Part shown: in pieces, positions 44,907 through 54,353 of the stretch
How the letters are laid out: each line of letters begins with the position of its first letter
Numbering within the stretch: the first letter of the stretch is position 1
Notes under the pieces: model-generated
The model's input: only the letters and a program-made list of their open reading frames with translations
What the model was told of the DNA's origin: nothing
Databases searched by the model: none
Made by a program: the position numbers and the translations under genes
NCBI GenBank assembly: GCA_008638125.1
Contig: VTPM01000002.1
Span: 1 to 60,642, forward strand
DNA length: 60,642 bases
From: Pelagibacteraceae bacterium
Lineage (GTDB): Bacteria > Pseudomonadota > Alphaproteobacteria > Pelagibacterales > Pelagibacteraceae
Direction: 5' to 3'

Positions 44907-45686
44907 CTAGTTAGATACTTTTTCTTCTTCTGCTTTTTTTTCTTTTTTTGTATCTACTTTTTTTGGCTTTTCTTTTTCTTCTTTATCTTCTTTTTTTTCA
45001 ATAAACTTTGATGCATTTATAATTGTAGCCTTAAGCAAATCACAATAAAGATTGATTGATCTTCTAGCGTCATCATTGCCCGGGATTGGAAACTCGATAT
45101 TTGAAGGATCAGAGTTTGTATCTAATATAGCAACAATTGGGATATTTAGTTTTCTCGCTTCATTTACAGCTAAAGACTCTATGTTGGTATCTATAATGAA
45201 AATCATTTGCGGTAATTTTTTCATATCAGCAATACCACCTAATGATCTTTGTAATTTTTCTTTTTCTTTACCTAATTTTAAAATTTCTTTTTTAGTAAAA
45301 CCTGTATCTTCTTTAGAAAGCCTGTCTTCAAGCATTTTCATTCTTTTTATGGAATTTTGAATGGTATTCCAATTTGTAAGCATGCCTCCAAGCCATCTGT
45401 AGTTAACATAATATTGATCTGTTTCTTTAGCTAAATTAGTAATCTGTTCTGAAGCTTGTTTCTTTGTGGAAACGATTAATATTTTTCCTCCGCTAGAAAT
45501 GCACTTATAGATTTCTGTAAGTGCATTTTTAAAAAATACTACTGTTTGTGTTAAATCTATTATGTGTATTGAATTTTTTTCACCAAAAATGAATTTTTTC
45601 ATTTTTGGGTTCCATCTCAAAGTTTTATGACCTAGATGTACTCCAGCTTCTAATAATTGTTTTATATTTACTTCAGGTATATTCAT
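44907..45686 (-). CDS. rpsB: 30S ribosomal protein S2
   Basis: A 259-residue ribosomal protein. LLEAGVHLGHKTLRWNPKMKKFIFGEKN is at 11-38, YVNYRWLGGMLTNWNTI in the middle, and PIVAILDTNSDPSNIEFPIPGNDDARRSI late. A Lys/Glu-rich tail of about 30 residues extends the C-terminus. It is preceded by a structured RNA leader (45758-45695) and its own promoter. Confidence 0.97.
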   Translation of the reverse strand: MNIPEVNIKQLLEAGVHLGHKTLRWNPKMKKFIFGEKNSIHIIDLTQTVVFFKNALTEIYKCISSGGKILIVSTKKQASEQITNLAKETDQYYVNYRWLGGMLTNWNTIQNSIKRMKMLEDRLSKEDTGFTKKEILKLGKEKEKLQRSLGGIADMKKLPQMIFIIDTNIESLAVNEARKLNIPIVAILDTNSDPSNIEFPIPGNDDARRSINLYCDLLKATIINASKFIEKKEDKEEKEKPKKVDTKKEKKAEEEKVSN

Positions 45687-45694
45687 ATAGTTTT

Positions 45695-45758
45695 CCGGTT
45701 AATCCACCACAGCAAACCTCTTTCGAGACCGGTAGGGTTTAACCCCTTAACGCTGTGT
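45695..45758 (-). ncRNA. Pseudoknotted mRNA leader of rpsB (probable S2 autoregulatory element)
   Basis: Read on the minus strand, CACAGC (45757-45752) pairs with GCTGTG (45713-45708). Inside lie a 4-bp hairpin (AGGG with CCCT on the plus strand, 45734-45737 and 45744-45747) and a hairpin CTC-GAAA-GAG (45727-45718) with a GNRA tetraloop. CCGGT (45732-45728) inside the outer loop pairs with ACCGG (45699-45695) beyond it, making a pseudoknot that ends 8 bp before the rpsB ATG. The segment is far more GC-rich than other gaps here. I recall rpsB leaders being described in SAR11-type genomes. S2 feedback is the likely role. Confidence 0.75.
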
Positions 45759-45774
45759 GCGAAATTAGCGATTA

Positions 45775-45801
45775 TTTATATGCAAACCTATAAGAAATCA
45801 A
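45775..45801 (-). promoter_or_regulatory. Promoter of rpsB
   Basis: On the minus strand TTGATT (45801-45796) is a -35 candidate and TATAAA (45780-45775) a -10 candidate with a 15-bp spacer; TAAATA 17 bp away is an alternative. A start near 45768 would place the whole pseudoknot leader in the transcript, about 80 nt before the rpsB ATG. It lies directly after the dnaE stop region. Confidence 0.5.
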
Positions 45802-45805
45802 GCTA

Positions 45806-48800
45806 TTAAAAGCTAATTTTTTGGATGAATTCCTTGCTTTTAATTAAAGTAAATAAATCAAAGTCAAATTTTCTACCTTTTTCTAATTCAAATGAATAAT
45901 TTTTTTCTTTATCTTTTAAAATAATATTTATTTTTGTCTCACCATTATTTTTTAATAAATCCTTTAATTCATTCAATTTCTTTTCATCTTTAACGACTAT
46001 AGAGACATTTTCATAAGTCTTATTAACCAAATCATTTAGATCAACTAATTTTCTTATATTTATTCTCTTTATTGAATTATCAGAGTTATTTTTTTCCTTT
46101 TGAAGTGTCAATATAAAGGAGTTAGATTCTTTTAATTTATCTCTATTTAAAATTAATAATTCAGAAAATAAAAATATTTCAAATTCACTTTTGTTGTCAC
46201 TAAATTTAATTATCGCAAAAGCAGTTCCTTTTGCACTTTTCTTTTCTTGAATAGACATAATTGTTCCAGCTACAAGTGCTTCACTTTTATTAGACTCTGT
46301 AAATTCCTTATAAGACTCTATATCAAGATGCTGAAAAAATTCTTTATACTCATTTAATGGGTGGTCAGACATATAAAAACCTATTGAGTTAAATTCATTA
46401 AACAAAAGTTCTTTTTTGTTCCATTCACCAGTGTTATCAAATTCAAAATTATCTTTGTTTTCATTAGTTAAATCAAAAAGATTTGTTTGACTGCTCATTT
46501 TGTCATCATATTTACTTTTTATTGTTAAAATAATTTTTGGAATAGAATCGAAGATTTTTTTTCTATTTGTCTCCAATTGATCAAAAGCGCCAGCTTTAAC
46601 TAGGCCTTCGAGCTGTAATTTATTTACATCTTTCGGATCAACTCTATTAATAAAATCAGAAAAAGATTTAAATTTTCCATTTTTTTCTCTCTCCGCTACA
46701 ACATTTGATATAGCCTCGTATCCAACACTTTTAATTGCACCTAAACCATAAAGGATTTTATTTTCACCTGCTTTGAAATCTGCGTAGCACGTATTTATAC
46801 ATGGGCGTACTACTTCTACATTTAACCTTTTTAATTCTTCTACATATTCTCTTAATTTACTTGTGCTTGTTAAAGAAGTAGACATTGAAGCTGCAATAAA
46901 TTCTTCCTTATAGTAAGTTTTTAAAAAAGCTGTTTGATAAGCAATTAAAGCATAAGCTACCGCGTGACTCTTATTAAATCCGTAATCAGCAAATGGCTCA
47001 ATTTTTGTAAAAACATAGTTTGCAACATCTTTTTTTATTCCATTCTTTACTGCTCCAGAGATGAATTTTTCTTTTTGTTTTTCTAATTCTGCTCTTTTCT
47101 TTTTTCCCATAGCACGTCGTAAAATATCTGCTTCGCCAGCAGTAAAACCGGCTAATGTTTGAGCTATTTGCATAACTTGTTCTTGGTAAATTATAATTCC
47201 ATATGTTGGTTTAAGGACTTCTTGTAATGTCTCATGAATATAATCAGGCGTTCTCAAACCATTTTTACATTCATTATAGGTTGGGATATTGCTCATAGGG
47301 CCAGGCCTATAAAGAGCAACAAGCGCTACGATATCATTAAATTCTGTTGGCTTCATTTGGCGCAGAGTATCCCTCACCCCAGCGCTTTCTAATTGAAATA
47401 ATCCTGTTGTTTCACCAGAAGTCAAAAGTTTAAAAACATTTTCATCTTTGAGATTTATTTTACTGATATCTAGGTTGATATTTTTTTGAGCTAACATTTT
47501 GACTGTTTTATCAATAACAGTTAATGCAGTTAGACCAAGTATATCAAACTTTACTAGTCCTGCATTTTCAGATGAATGCATATCAAATTGAGTTGAGGGT
47601 AAAATTAAATTAGCAGAGTGATCTTTGTATAACGGAACTTGTTCCGATAGGTTTTCTCCAGCGATAACAACTCCAGCAGCATGAGTAGCCATGTTTCTAT
47701 TTAGTCCTTCAAGTTTTAAAGAAAGCTCAATTAGTTTTTCAACTTTTTTATTATTTTTAATTTCATCTTTAAATCTAGGCTCACGATCAATAGACTCTTG
47801 AAGAGAGAGTGGTCTTGATGGATCGAATGGTATCATTTTACTTATTTTATCAACGTGGCCATAAGGAAGTCCAAGAACACGACCAACATCTCTTAAAGCC
47901 ATTCTCGCCTTAAGTTTTCCAAATGTAATTATGTGAGCTACACCATTGTTATATTTAGTTTTTAGGTATTCAAAAACTAAGTTTCTTTTCTCTTCACAAA
48001 AATCGATATCAAAATCAGGCATCGATATCCTATCTGGATTTAAAAATCTTTCAAAAATTAAATCAAATTCTATTGGATCAATATCAGTAATATCTAGACA
48101 ATATGCTATTAGCGAACCAGCACCCGATCCCCTACCTGGTCCAACTGGAATATTATTTTTTTTTGCCCATTTAATATAATCAGATACAATTAAAAAATAT
48201 CCAGCATAATTCATTGATTTTATAATATTAAATTCATGAATTAATCTATCTTCATATATTTTTCTTAATTCCAAACTATTACTTTTTTCATTTTTTTTTA
48301 TAATAAAATTTTCTAATCGGTTTTTAAGTCCATTCTTTGCCTGAGTAAGCAATTCATCTTCAATGGTTATGTTTTGATCTGTTTGAATTGAGGGAAGTAC
48401 AGGAGAAGATTTTTTTGGTTTAAAATTAAATCTGTATGAAAAATTAAAATTATTCTCCAATGCTTCTGGAATATCCTTGAATAACTCCAGTAAATCATCA
48501 TTTTTTTTGATGTAATGTTGATCGCTAAATTTTTCTCTATTACCATCATCTACGAAATTTTTTTGGCCTATACATACTAAAGCATCGTGAGCTTCATACA
48601 TATCTTGTTTTAGATAATAAATTTCTTGAGTTGCGATTAAAGGAATTTTATATTTTTCAGATAATTGAATTAAATAGTTTTCAAAATTTTCTTCACCAGG
48701 CTCATTATGCCTTTGAATTTCTAAATAAAAATTATTTTTAAATAAATCATTTAGAGCCTTAATGTTTTCCTCTATTTGTTTAAGTTTATTTAATTTGAAC

Positions 48801-49219
48801 AACTTTCCAAATAAATCTCTGTGATTACCACTAAGAAGTATGAGATCTTTATGAATTAGTTTTAAATCATCAAATTTACAATGAGGGTCTGTTTTTTCAT
48901 CAGAGTCTATATAGCTCTTTGATGACAATTTAATTAAATTTTTATAAGCTAAAGAGGTTGTGGCAAATAAAGGTAACTTACCAATTACCTCATCTATGTA
49001 AAAATTTATTTGAGTACCTATAATGGGATGCGTCCCAGATTTACTAATTTTTTCAGAAAATTCTAAAGCGCCACATAAATTAAAACTATCGCAAATACCC
49101 GCTACTTTTATTTTATTATCTTTACAAAATTCTGAAAGTTCATCTAGTTTTATTGCTCCTTCACAGATAGAATATTGAGAATGTATTTTAAAATGGTTAA
49201 AAATTCTGACGTTAGACAT
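45806..49219 (-). CDS. dnaE: DNA polymerase III alpha subunit
   Basis: A 1137-residue replicative polymerase. An N-terminal PHP domain (1 to about 270) opens FNHFKIHSQYSICEGAI. The polymerase palm holds PVGPGRGSGAGSLIAYCL and the catalytic acidic motif PDFDIDFCEEKR. VALYRPGPM, YGIIIYQEQVMQIA and AYALIAYQTAFLK follow, then the helix-hairpin-helix region (KFKSFSDFINRVD) and an OB domain near 970-1060. Length is normal for DnaE1. The start overlaps lolD by 8 bp, an alphaproteobacterial arrangement (lolC-lolD-dnaE). Confidence 0.97.
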   Translation of the reverse strand: MSNVRIFNHFKIHSQYSICEGAIKLDELSEFCKDNKIKVAGICDSFNLCGALEFSEKISKSGTHPIIGTQINFYIDEVIGKLPLFATTSLAYKNLIKLSSKSYIDSDEKTDPHCKFDDLKLIHKDLILLSGNHRDLFGKLFKLNKLKQIEENIKALNDLFKNNFYLEIQRHNEPGEENFENYLIQLSEKYKIPLIATQEIYYLKQDMYEAHDALVCIGQKNFVDDGNREKFSDQHYIKKNDDLLELFKDIPEALENNFNFSYRFNFKPKKSSPVLPSIQTDQNITIEDELLTQAKNGLKNRLENFIIKKNEKSNSLELRKIYEDRLIHEFNIIKSMNYAGYFLIVSDYIKWAKKNNIPVGPGRGSGAGSLIAYCLDITDIDPIEFDLIFERFLNPDRISMPDFDIDFCEEKRNLVFEYLKTKYNNGVAHIITFGKLKARMALRDVGRVLGLPYGHVDKISKMIPFDPSRPLSLQESIDREPRFKDEIKNNKKVEKLIELSLKLEGLNRNMATHAAGVVIAGENLSEQVPLYKDHSANLILPSTQFDMHSSENAGLVKFDILGLTALTVIDKTVKMLAQKNINLDISKINLKDENVFKLLTSGETTGLFQLESAGVRDTLRQMKPTEFNDIVALVALYRPGPMSNIPTYNECKNGLRTPDYIHETLQEVLKPTYGIIIYQEQVMQIAQTLAGFTAGEADILRRAMGKKKRAELEKQKEKFISGAVKNGIKKDVANYVFTKIEPFADYGFNKSHAVAYALIAYQTAFLKTYYKEEFIAASMSTSLTSTSKLREYVEELKRLNVEVVRPCINTCYADFKAGENKILYGLGAIKSVGYEAISNVVAEREKNGKFKSFSDFINRVDPKDVNKLQLEGLVKAGAFDQLETNRKKIFDSIPKIILTIKSKYDDKMSSQTNLFDLTNENKDNFEFDNTGEWNKKELLFNEFNSIGFYMSDHPLNEYKEFFQHLDIESYKEFTESNKSEALVAGTIMSIQEKKSAKGTAFAIIKFSDNKSEFEIFLFSELLILNRDKLKESNSFILTLQKEKNNSDNSIKRINIRKLVDLNDLVNKTYENVSIVVKDEKKLNELKDLLKNNGETKINIILKDKEKNYSFELEKGRKFDFDLFTLIKSKEFIQKISF

Positions 49220-49895
49220 CAGTTCTTTTTATATCACAATTAGAAATACTCAACTTGTAATCTGCTTTGTTAGCAAGTTCTCTATTATGAGTTGCAAAAA
49301 TTATAGTTTTATTTAATTTTTTTAGTTTTAAAAAATATGAAAAAACTTCCTGGGAAGTATTATAATCTAAATTTCCTGTAGGCTCATCTGCTAAAATTAA
49401 GTCTGTACCTGCAATCAAACATCTTGCTATTGCAACTCTTTGTTGTTCTCCTCCTGAAAGTTCATCTGGAAAATGTAAATTTCTATTACTTAAATTAAAT
49501 TCTTTTAAAATTTTTTGAGCATGTTTGATAGCTTTATCTTTTTTTTCATTCTTAATAATTAGCGGTAAAGCAACATTTTCTTCAGCCGTAAAATCGTTTA
49601 ATAAATTATTATTCTGAAAGACTAATGAAATTTTATTTATTCTTAAATAATTCTTATCGTGCTCGGACAAACCACTTAGTTTTTTATCTTGGAAAATAAT
49701 TTCACCTGAATCTGGCACATCTAAAAAGGATATCATATTTAGCAAAGAAGATTTACCTGATCCAGACGGACCTACTAAAGCAATTAATTCACCTTTTTTT
49801 ATACTCAAACTTATATTTGAGAAAATTTTTACTTCACCATTTTTATGCTTATACGATTTATTTACATTAATGATTTCTAGTATGTTTTTATTCAT
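49212..49895 (-). CDS. lolD: Lipoprotein-releasing system ATPase LolD
   Basis: A 227-residue ABC ATPase. Walker A is GPSGSGKSS (about 42-50), the signature is LSGGEQQRVAIAR, Walker B is LILADEPTGNLD and the switch His is in FATHNRELA. All motifs are consensus. With the LolC/E-type membrane protein it extracts lipoproteins from the inner membrane for transfer to LolA. It overlaps both neighbours by 8 bp. Confidence 0.94.
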   Translation of the reverse strand: MNKNILEIINVNKSYKHKNGEVKIFSNISLSIKKGELIALVGPSGSGKSSLLNMISFLDVPDSGEIIFQDKKLSGLSEHDKNYLRINKISLVFQNNNLLNDFTAEENVALPLIIKNEKKDKAIKHAQKILKEFNLSNRNLHFPDELSGGEQQRVAIARCLIAGTDLILADEPTGNLDYNTSQEVFSYFLKLKKLNKTIIFATHNRELANKADYKLSISNCDIKRTDV

Positions 49896-51123
49896 ATTTG
49901 AGGGCTTTAATTGGATCCATTTTTGAAATAGCCATAGCTGGAATTAAGGAAGCTAAGACAGTAGTAATTAATGCAAGAATAAAAATTATCACTATAGAAA
50001 CAGGGTTTATCTCACTTGGCATTCTATCCAAAAAATAAATATCATTTGGAAAAATCTCTACATTAAACACGTATGACAGAAAAATTCTAATTGACTCAAT
50101 ATAGTGGGAAAACAATACACCTAGAATAGTTCCAGCTACAGTTGCTGAAAGCCCTATGACAAAACCTGTTAAAAAAAAAGACTTAATTATTGATTTATTT
50201 GTTAATCCCATAGTTTTTAATATGGCTATTTCTTTTGTTTTATTTTTGATCAAAATTGTAAGACCAGAAATAATATTAAAGGCCGCAACTACAATAATTA
50301 AAGTCAAAATGATAAACATAACGTTTCGTTCAACTTTGAGAGCGCTAAAAAATGATTTATTTAGATCAATCCAGCTATAAACATATAAATTAGTATTAAT
50401 TTTTTGAATATTTTCTTTAAATACATCTGCTTCTAAAGGATTTTCTAGATAAATTTCTAAACTGATATCGTCATTATTCTTATCAAAGAATATTAAGCTG
50501 TCTGATAGCTCTAAAAAGATAATATTTTTATCAAATTCATAAAACCCGCTATTAAAAATTCCTTTAATCTCATAATTTTCTTGTTTAGGCAGATTACCAA
50601 ACGGTGTGTTAACTAATGATGATGACAAAAGATTTATCTTATCACCAACTTTTAGATTTAAATCAAAGGCTAATTCTTTGCCAATTATCAACTCATTACT
50701 TTTAAAATCTTCTTCAGTACCCTCTATTAAAATACTTTTCAAAAAATCTAAATTTTTTTTATTATCAGTATCTATTCCTTTTGCTAAAATACCTTTTGTG
50801 TAATCATTAACCATTACTACGGCTTCACCTGTATATGATTTTCTTACTTCAATTTTTTCAAAAGAATCATTAATTTGATTTATAAAAATATTCTCAATCT
50901 TTGAGGATTCGTATGGTTTAATGATAATGTGCGGATTAAATCCTAAAATTTTATTAGTTAAATCAGTTCTAAAACCATTCATAACTGACATAACAATTAT
51001 CAAAATTGCTACTCCAAGCATTATTCCTATAAATGAAAAAGTGGAAATAACTTTTAAAAAACCCTCTTTTTTTTTAGGTCTTAAATTTCTATAGGCGATT
51101 AGTTTTTCAGCTAATGAGAACAA
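49888..51123 (-). CDS. lolC: Lipoprotein-releasing system membrane protein LolC/LolE
   Basis: A 411-residue MacB/FtsX-type membrane protein. One N-terminal membrane helix (about 25-50) is followed by a large periplasmic domain (about 50-265) and three C-terminal helices. The start SLAEKLIAYRNLRPKKKEGFLKVISTFSFIGIMLGVAILIIVMSVMNGFR is typical of LolC/E. Only one such gene lies here, as in alphaproteobacteria, where a homodimer is thought to serve. The gene ends at the lolD start with 8 bp overlap. Confidence 0.92.
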   Translation of the reverse strand: MFSLAEKLIAYRNLRPKKKEGFLKVISTFSFIGIMLGVAILIIVMSVMNGFRTDLTNKILGFNPHIIIKPYESSKIENIFINQINDSFEKIEVRKSYTGEAVVMVNDYTKGILAKGIDTDNKKNLDFLKSILIEGTEEDFKSNELIIGKELAFDLNLKVGDKINLLSSSLVNTPFGNLPKQENYEIKGIFNSGFYEFDKNIIFLELSDSLIFFDKNNDDISLEIYLENPLEADVFKENIQKINTNLYVYSWIDLNKSFFSALKVERNVMFIILTLIIVVAAFNIISGLTILIKNKTKEIAILKTMGLTNKSIIKSFFLTGFVIGLSATVAGTILGVLFSHYIESIRIFLSYVFNVEIFPNDIYFLDRMPSEINPVSIVIIFILALITTVLASLIPAMAISKMDPIKALKYE

Positions 51124-51124
51124 T

Positions 51125-52438
51125 TTAATTTTTTATTGTATTAATAATTTTATTTAAAGTTTGCATTATGGCGTTATGTCCAATCTCTTTGAATTCTAAA
51201 TTATCCCCTTCAGATTTAGAGCCAATTATAATTTGATATGGTATGCCTAAAAGATCATGTTTTTTGAATTTTGCGGAAATATTTTCATCTACGTCGTCTA
51301 AAAGTACATCTATATTTTCACTTTTTAACTGACGGTATATTTTTAGAGCTTTTTCTAAATTTTCAGTATTATTTTTATTAATACTAGGAATTAGTACAAC
51401 TTCGAAAGGTGATACTGATTTAGGCCATTTCATAATCTCGTTTGTAAACTTAGCTTCAATAATTGCACCAACAAGTCTTGATACACCTATGCCATAAGAA
51501 CCCATTTTAACGGCAACTTTTTTACCATCTGGATGATCAACTAAACAATTAAGTGGTTTGGAATATTTATCTCCAAAGTAAAATATATGCCCAACTTCTA
51601 TACCTTTTGTTAAAATTTGATTTTCTTTTTTAATTTTTTTTTCAAATTCTTCTTTTTTAAATTTTTCATCTGTAACCGCATAATAAGATGAAAAATCATT
51701 TCTCATTTTCTCTAAGGAATTATTATCAAATTTATAGTCCTCTAATTTTATTTTAAAAATATTTTTATCAGCATAGACATTACTTTCTCCTGTTTCGGCT
51801 AAAATAATAAATTCATGGGATAAATCACCCCCAATTGGACCAGTATCTGCCGCCATTGGTATGGCTTCAAGTTCTAGTCTTTTAAACGTATGTAAATATG
51901 AATAAAACATTTTATTGTAAGATTGTTTGGCTTGATCTTCATCTAAATCAAATGAATAAGCATCTTTCATATAAAATTCTCGGCATCGCATAATTCCAAA
52001 TCTAGGTCTAATCTCATCTCTAAATTTCCACTGAATGTGATAAAGCATTTGCGGAAGTGATTTATATGATTTTATACTTGATCTAAAAATTTCAGTTATT
52101 AATTCTTCGTTCGTAGGACCATAAAGCATCTCTCTACCTTGACGATCTTTAATTCTTAACATTTCTTCACCATAGTCGTTGTATCTTCCACTTTCCTTCC
52201 AAATATCTGCAGATTGAATCGTTGGCATCAGCATCTCCTGGGCGCCTATTTTGTTTTGTTCTTCTCTAACAATTTGCTCAATTTTTTTCATGACTTTAAA
52301 ACCTAAAGGTAACCATGAATAAATACCAGCGGCTGATTGTTTAATCATACCTGTTCTTAACATAAGTTGATGAGATTTTATTTTTGCATCAGCAGGCAAA
52401 TCTTTAGTTAATGGTAAGAATAATTTTGATAAAAACAT
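51125..52438 (-). CDS. proS: Prolyl-tRNA synthetase, short alphaproteobacterial type
   Basis: A 437-residue class II synthetase. Motif 1 region: SHQLMLRTGMIKQSAAGIYSWLPLG; motif 2 region: FRDEIRPRFGIMRCREFYMKDAYSFD; motif 3 region: GSYGIGVSRLVGAIIE. A C-terminal anticodon-binding domain follows. The editing insertion found between motifs 2 and 3 of E. coli ProRS is absent. This is normal for alphaproteobacteria, so I do not read it as a truncation. It lies 1 bp before lolC. Confidence 0.95.
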   Translation of the reverse strand: MFLSKLFLPLTKDLPADAKIKSHQLMLRTGMIKQSAAGIYSWLPLGFKVMKKIEQIVREEQNKIGAQEMLMPTIQSADIWKESGRYNDYGEEMLRIKDRQGREMLYGPTNEELITEIFRSSIKSYKSLPQMLYHIQWKFRDEIRPRFGIMRCREFYMKDAYSFDLDEDQAKQSYNKMFYSYLHTFKRLELEAIPMAADTGPIGGDLSHEFIILAETGESNVYADKNIFKIKLEDYKFDNNSLEKMRNDFSSYYAVTDEKFKKEEFEKKIKKENQILTKGIEVGHIFYFGDKYSKPLNCLVDHPDGKKVAVKMGSYGIGVSRLVGAIIEAKFTNEIMKWPKSVSPFEVVLIPSINKNNTENLEKALKIYRQLKSENIDVLLDDVDENISAKFKKHDLLGIPYQIIIGSKSEGDNLEFKEIGHNAIMQTLNKIINTIKN

Positions 52439-52692
52439 TATTGTAAATAATTCCTTAAATTTAAATAATCGATACTAACCAAATAGTATATTATTATAAA
52501 TATTACTGATGTTATTAAAGTAGTAATTAAGAATTTTTTACCCATCTTTGGGTTTTTTGGTGCGCCAGGATCATTTCCAGTTAATTGTTCTTTAAATTCT
52601 AAATTTTGTGATTTTATTCCTAGGGGTAAAATTGAAAAAAAAACAATCCACCAAATCGAAACGTAAACAATAATAGATCCTGTGAATCCCAT
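52438..52692 (-). CDS. DUF1467 family membrane protein
   Basis: An 84-residue protein with two membrane helices (about 5-26 and 52-72). The first helix region carries VYVSIWWIVFFSILPLGIKSQ and the loop has GNDPGAPKNPKMGKKFLITT, both characteristic of DUF1467. The function of the family is not known. It is regularly found between rnj and proS in alphaproteobacteria. Its start shares one base with the rnj end, and its stop one base with the proS start. Confidence 0.88.
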   Translation of the reverse strand: MGFTGSIIVYVSIWWIVFFSILPLGIKSQNLEFKEQLTGNDPGAPKNPKMGKKFLITTLITSVIFIIIYYLVSIDYLNLRNYLQ

Positions 52693-54353
52693 TAAATTCT
52701 AAATATGTTAATTGTTGTAAAAGGTTTCTTGCCAGTTTTTTCTTTTACAATCCTTCTGCAACTTTGTTTTAAATTTTCTATCAAATTTTGCTCCTGCTTT
52801 TTGCTTTGTAAAGAGAATGTTCTGCAAATATTATCAACTTCGTCTTCCATATCAAAAATAAAAGTTTCAGGAATTTCATCTACCGGTAAACCTCTAAAAG
52901 AAATAATTGGTTTTTTGATTTTTCCGTTGTTATTCACCAATAAAGTAACTTCAAGATACCCATTGAGAGCTAAGTTTTTTCTCTCTTTAATACCGTTTGA
53001 GTCTTCTCTCACTCCTATTGATCCATCTAAATACATTCTTCCTGATGGTGCTTTATCAATAATTTCAGGGTTACTTCCTGGATGCAACCTGACTATGTCC
53101 CCATTTTCCACTTGTAAAGTATGAGGTACCTGCATTTTTTTAGCAAATCTTGCTTGTTCCATCATATGTCTGTGCTCACCGTGAACAGGAATTACAGATC
53201 TAGGTTTTACCCAGCTATACATATCTTTAAGATCATCTCTATTGGGGTGCCCAGATACATGAACAAAGGAATTTTCTTCAGTTATTATTTCAACACCATT
53301 TTTTACAATTTCATTATGCATAGCGTATAATTTTTTTTCATTTCCAGGAATAATTTTAGAAGAAAATATAACTGTATCACCTTTTTCCAGGTAAACATCT
53401 GGGTGAATACCATTTACAATTCTTTTTGTTGCACCCATAGGTTCACCTTGACTGCCAGTACATAAATAAATGATTTTATCTCTAGAAATATTTTTTGCAT
53501 CTCTAGGATCAATTGGTTCAATAAGATTTTGTAAATACCCGCATTGTCTTGCCGCTTTATAAATTCTATGCATTGATCTACCCACAAGAGATATTTGCCT
53601 ATTTGTTTTTTGGGCACAATAAAAAATTGACTCCATTCTAGCGACATTGGACGCAAAAGTGGTTACAATTATTTTTTTCTTTAATCCAGAAATAATGTTA
53701 AGCAAACTGCTTCTTACATCTGACTCGGATCCTGCTCTACCTTCATTGAAAACATTTGTGGAGTCACAAATCATTGCTAAAACATTTTGATTACCAAGTT
53801 CTTTTAATTTTTTCTCATCAACTTTTTCACCGATTAATGGGTTTGGATCACATTTCCAGTCGCCTGTGTGTAGCACAATACCTGAAGGTGTTTTTATACT
53901 TAAACCATTAGGTTCAAGTATGGAATGAGTAAGTGTTATAAACTCAATTTCAAATTCTTCTAATTTTATTTTACCATTAAGCTGAACAATCTGAAGATAA
54001 TGTGTTATATCTATTTTTTTTTCACGAAATTTTTCTTTTATTAAAGCAGCTGTGAATGGTGTTGCATAAATTTTACATTTAAGCTCAGGCCAAATTAAAG
54101 CTACCGAACCAATATGATCTTCATGAGCATGTGTTAATATTATGCCTAAGAGTTCTTTTTTTTTTTCAATTAAAAAACCTGGATCAGGATATATAAGATC
54201 AATACCTGGAATCGAGTCATCAGCAAAGGTAACGCCCATATCCACAGCTATCCATTTATGATTGTCTTCTTTGCCAAAAGCATAGAGATTTAAATTCATA
54301 CCAATCTCTCCCGAACCACCTAGGGGGCAAAATAAAAATTCTTCTTTGCTCAT
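52692..54353 (-). CDS. rnj: Ribonuclease J
   Basis: A 553-residue beta-CASP metallo-beta-lactamase nuclease, with 5'-exonuclease and endonuclease activity on RNA. The metal site is THAHEDHIG, with His75, His77, Asp79 and His80. HTGDWKCDP, CDSTNVFNEGRAGSE, the beta-CASP region (VTTFASNVARMESI) and HVSGHPNRDDLKDMYSWVKPRSVIPVHGEHRHM follow. A C-terminal domain completes it. Length is normal. It overlaps coaX by 4 bp. Confidence 0.95.
   Translation of the reverse strand: MSKEEFLFCPLGGSGEIGMNLNLYAFGKEDNHKWIAVDMGVTFADDSIPGIDLIYPDPGFLIEKKKELLGIILTHAHEDHIGSVALIWPELKCKIYATPFTAALIKEKFREKKIDITHYLQIVQLNGKIKLEEFEIEFITLTHSILEPNGLSIKTPSGIVLHTGDWKCDPNPLIGEKVDEKKLKELGNQNVLAMICDSTNVFNEGRAGSESDVRSSLLNIISGLKKKIIVTTFASNVARMESIFYCAQKTNRQISLVGRSMHRIYKAARQCGYLQNLIEPIDPRDAKNISRDKIIYLCTGSQGEPMGATKRIVNGIHPDVYLEKGDTVIFSSKIIPGNEKKLYAMHNEIVKNGVEIITEENSFVHVSGHPNRDDLKDMYSWVKPRSVIPVHGEHRHMMEQARFAKKMQVPHTLQVENGDIVRLHPGSNPEIIDKAPSGRMYLDGSIGVREDSNGIKERKNLALNGYLEVTLLVNNNGKIKKPIISFRGLPVDEIPETFIFDMEDEVDNICRTFSLQSKKQEQNLIENLKQSCRRIVKEKTGKKPFTTINIFRI

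Noticed and set aside
44441-44914. Long open frame on the plus strand opposite tsf
   Set aside because: It lies wholly antisense to a well-supported gene; it reflects AT-rich complementary codons and has no family motifs or start context.
45759-45770. GCGAAATTAGCG as an extra stem in the rpsB leader
   Set aside because: The two arms are direct, not inverted, so they do not pair.
51125-52438. proS as a truncated synthetase
   Set aside because: The missing editing insertion is normal for the alphaproteobacterial short type; all class II motifs are present.
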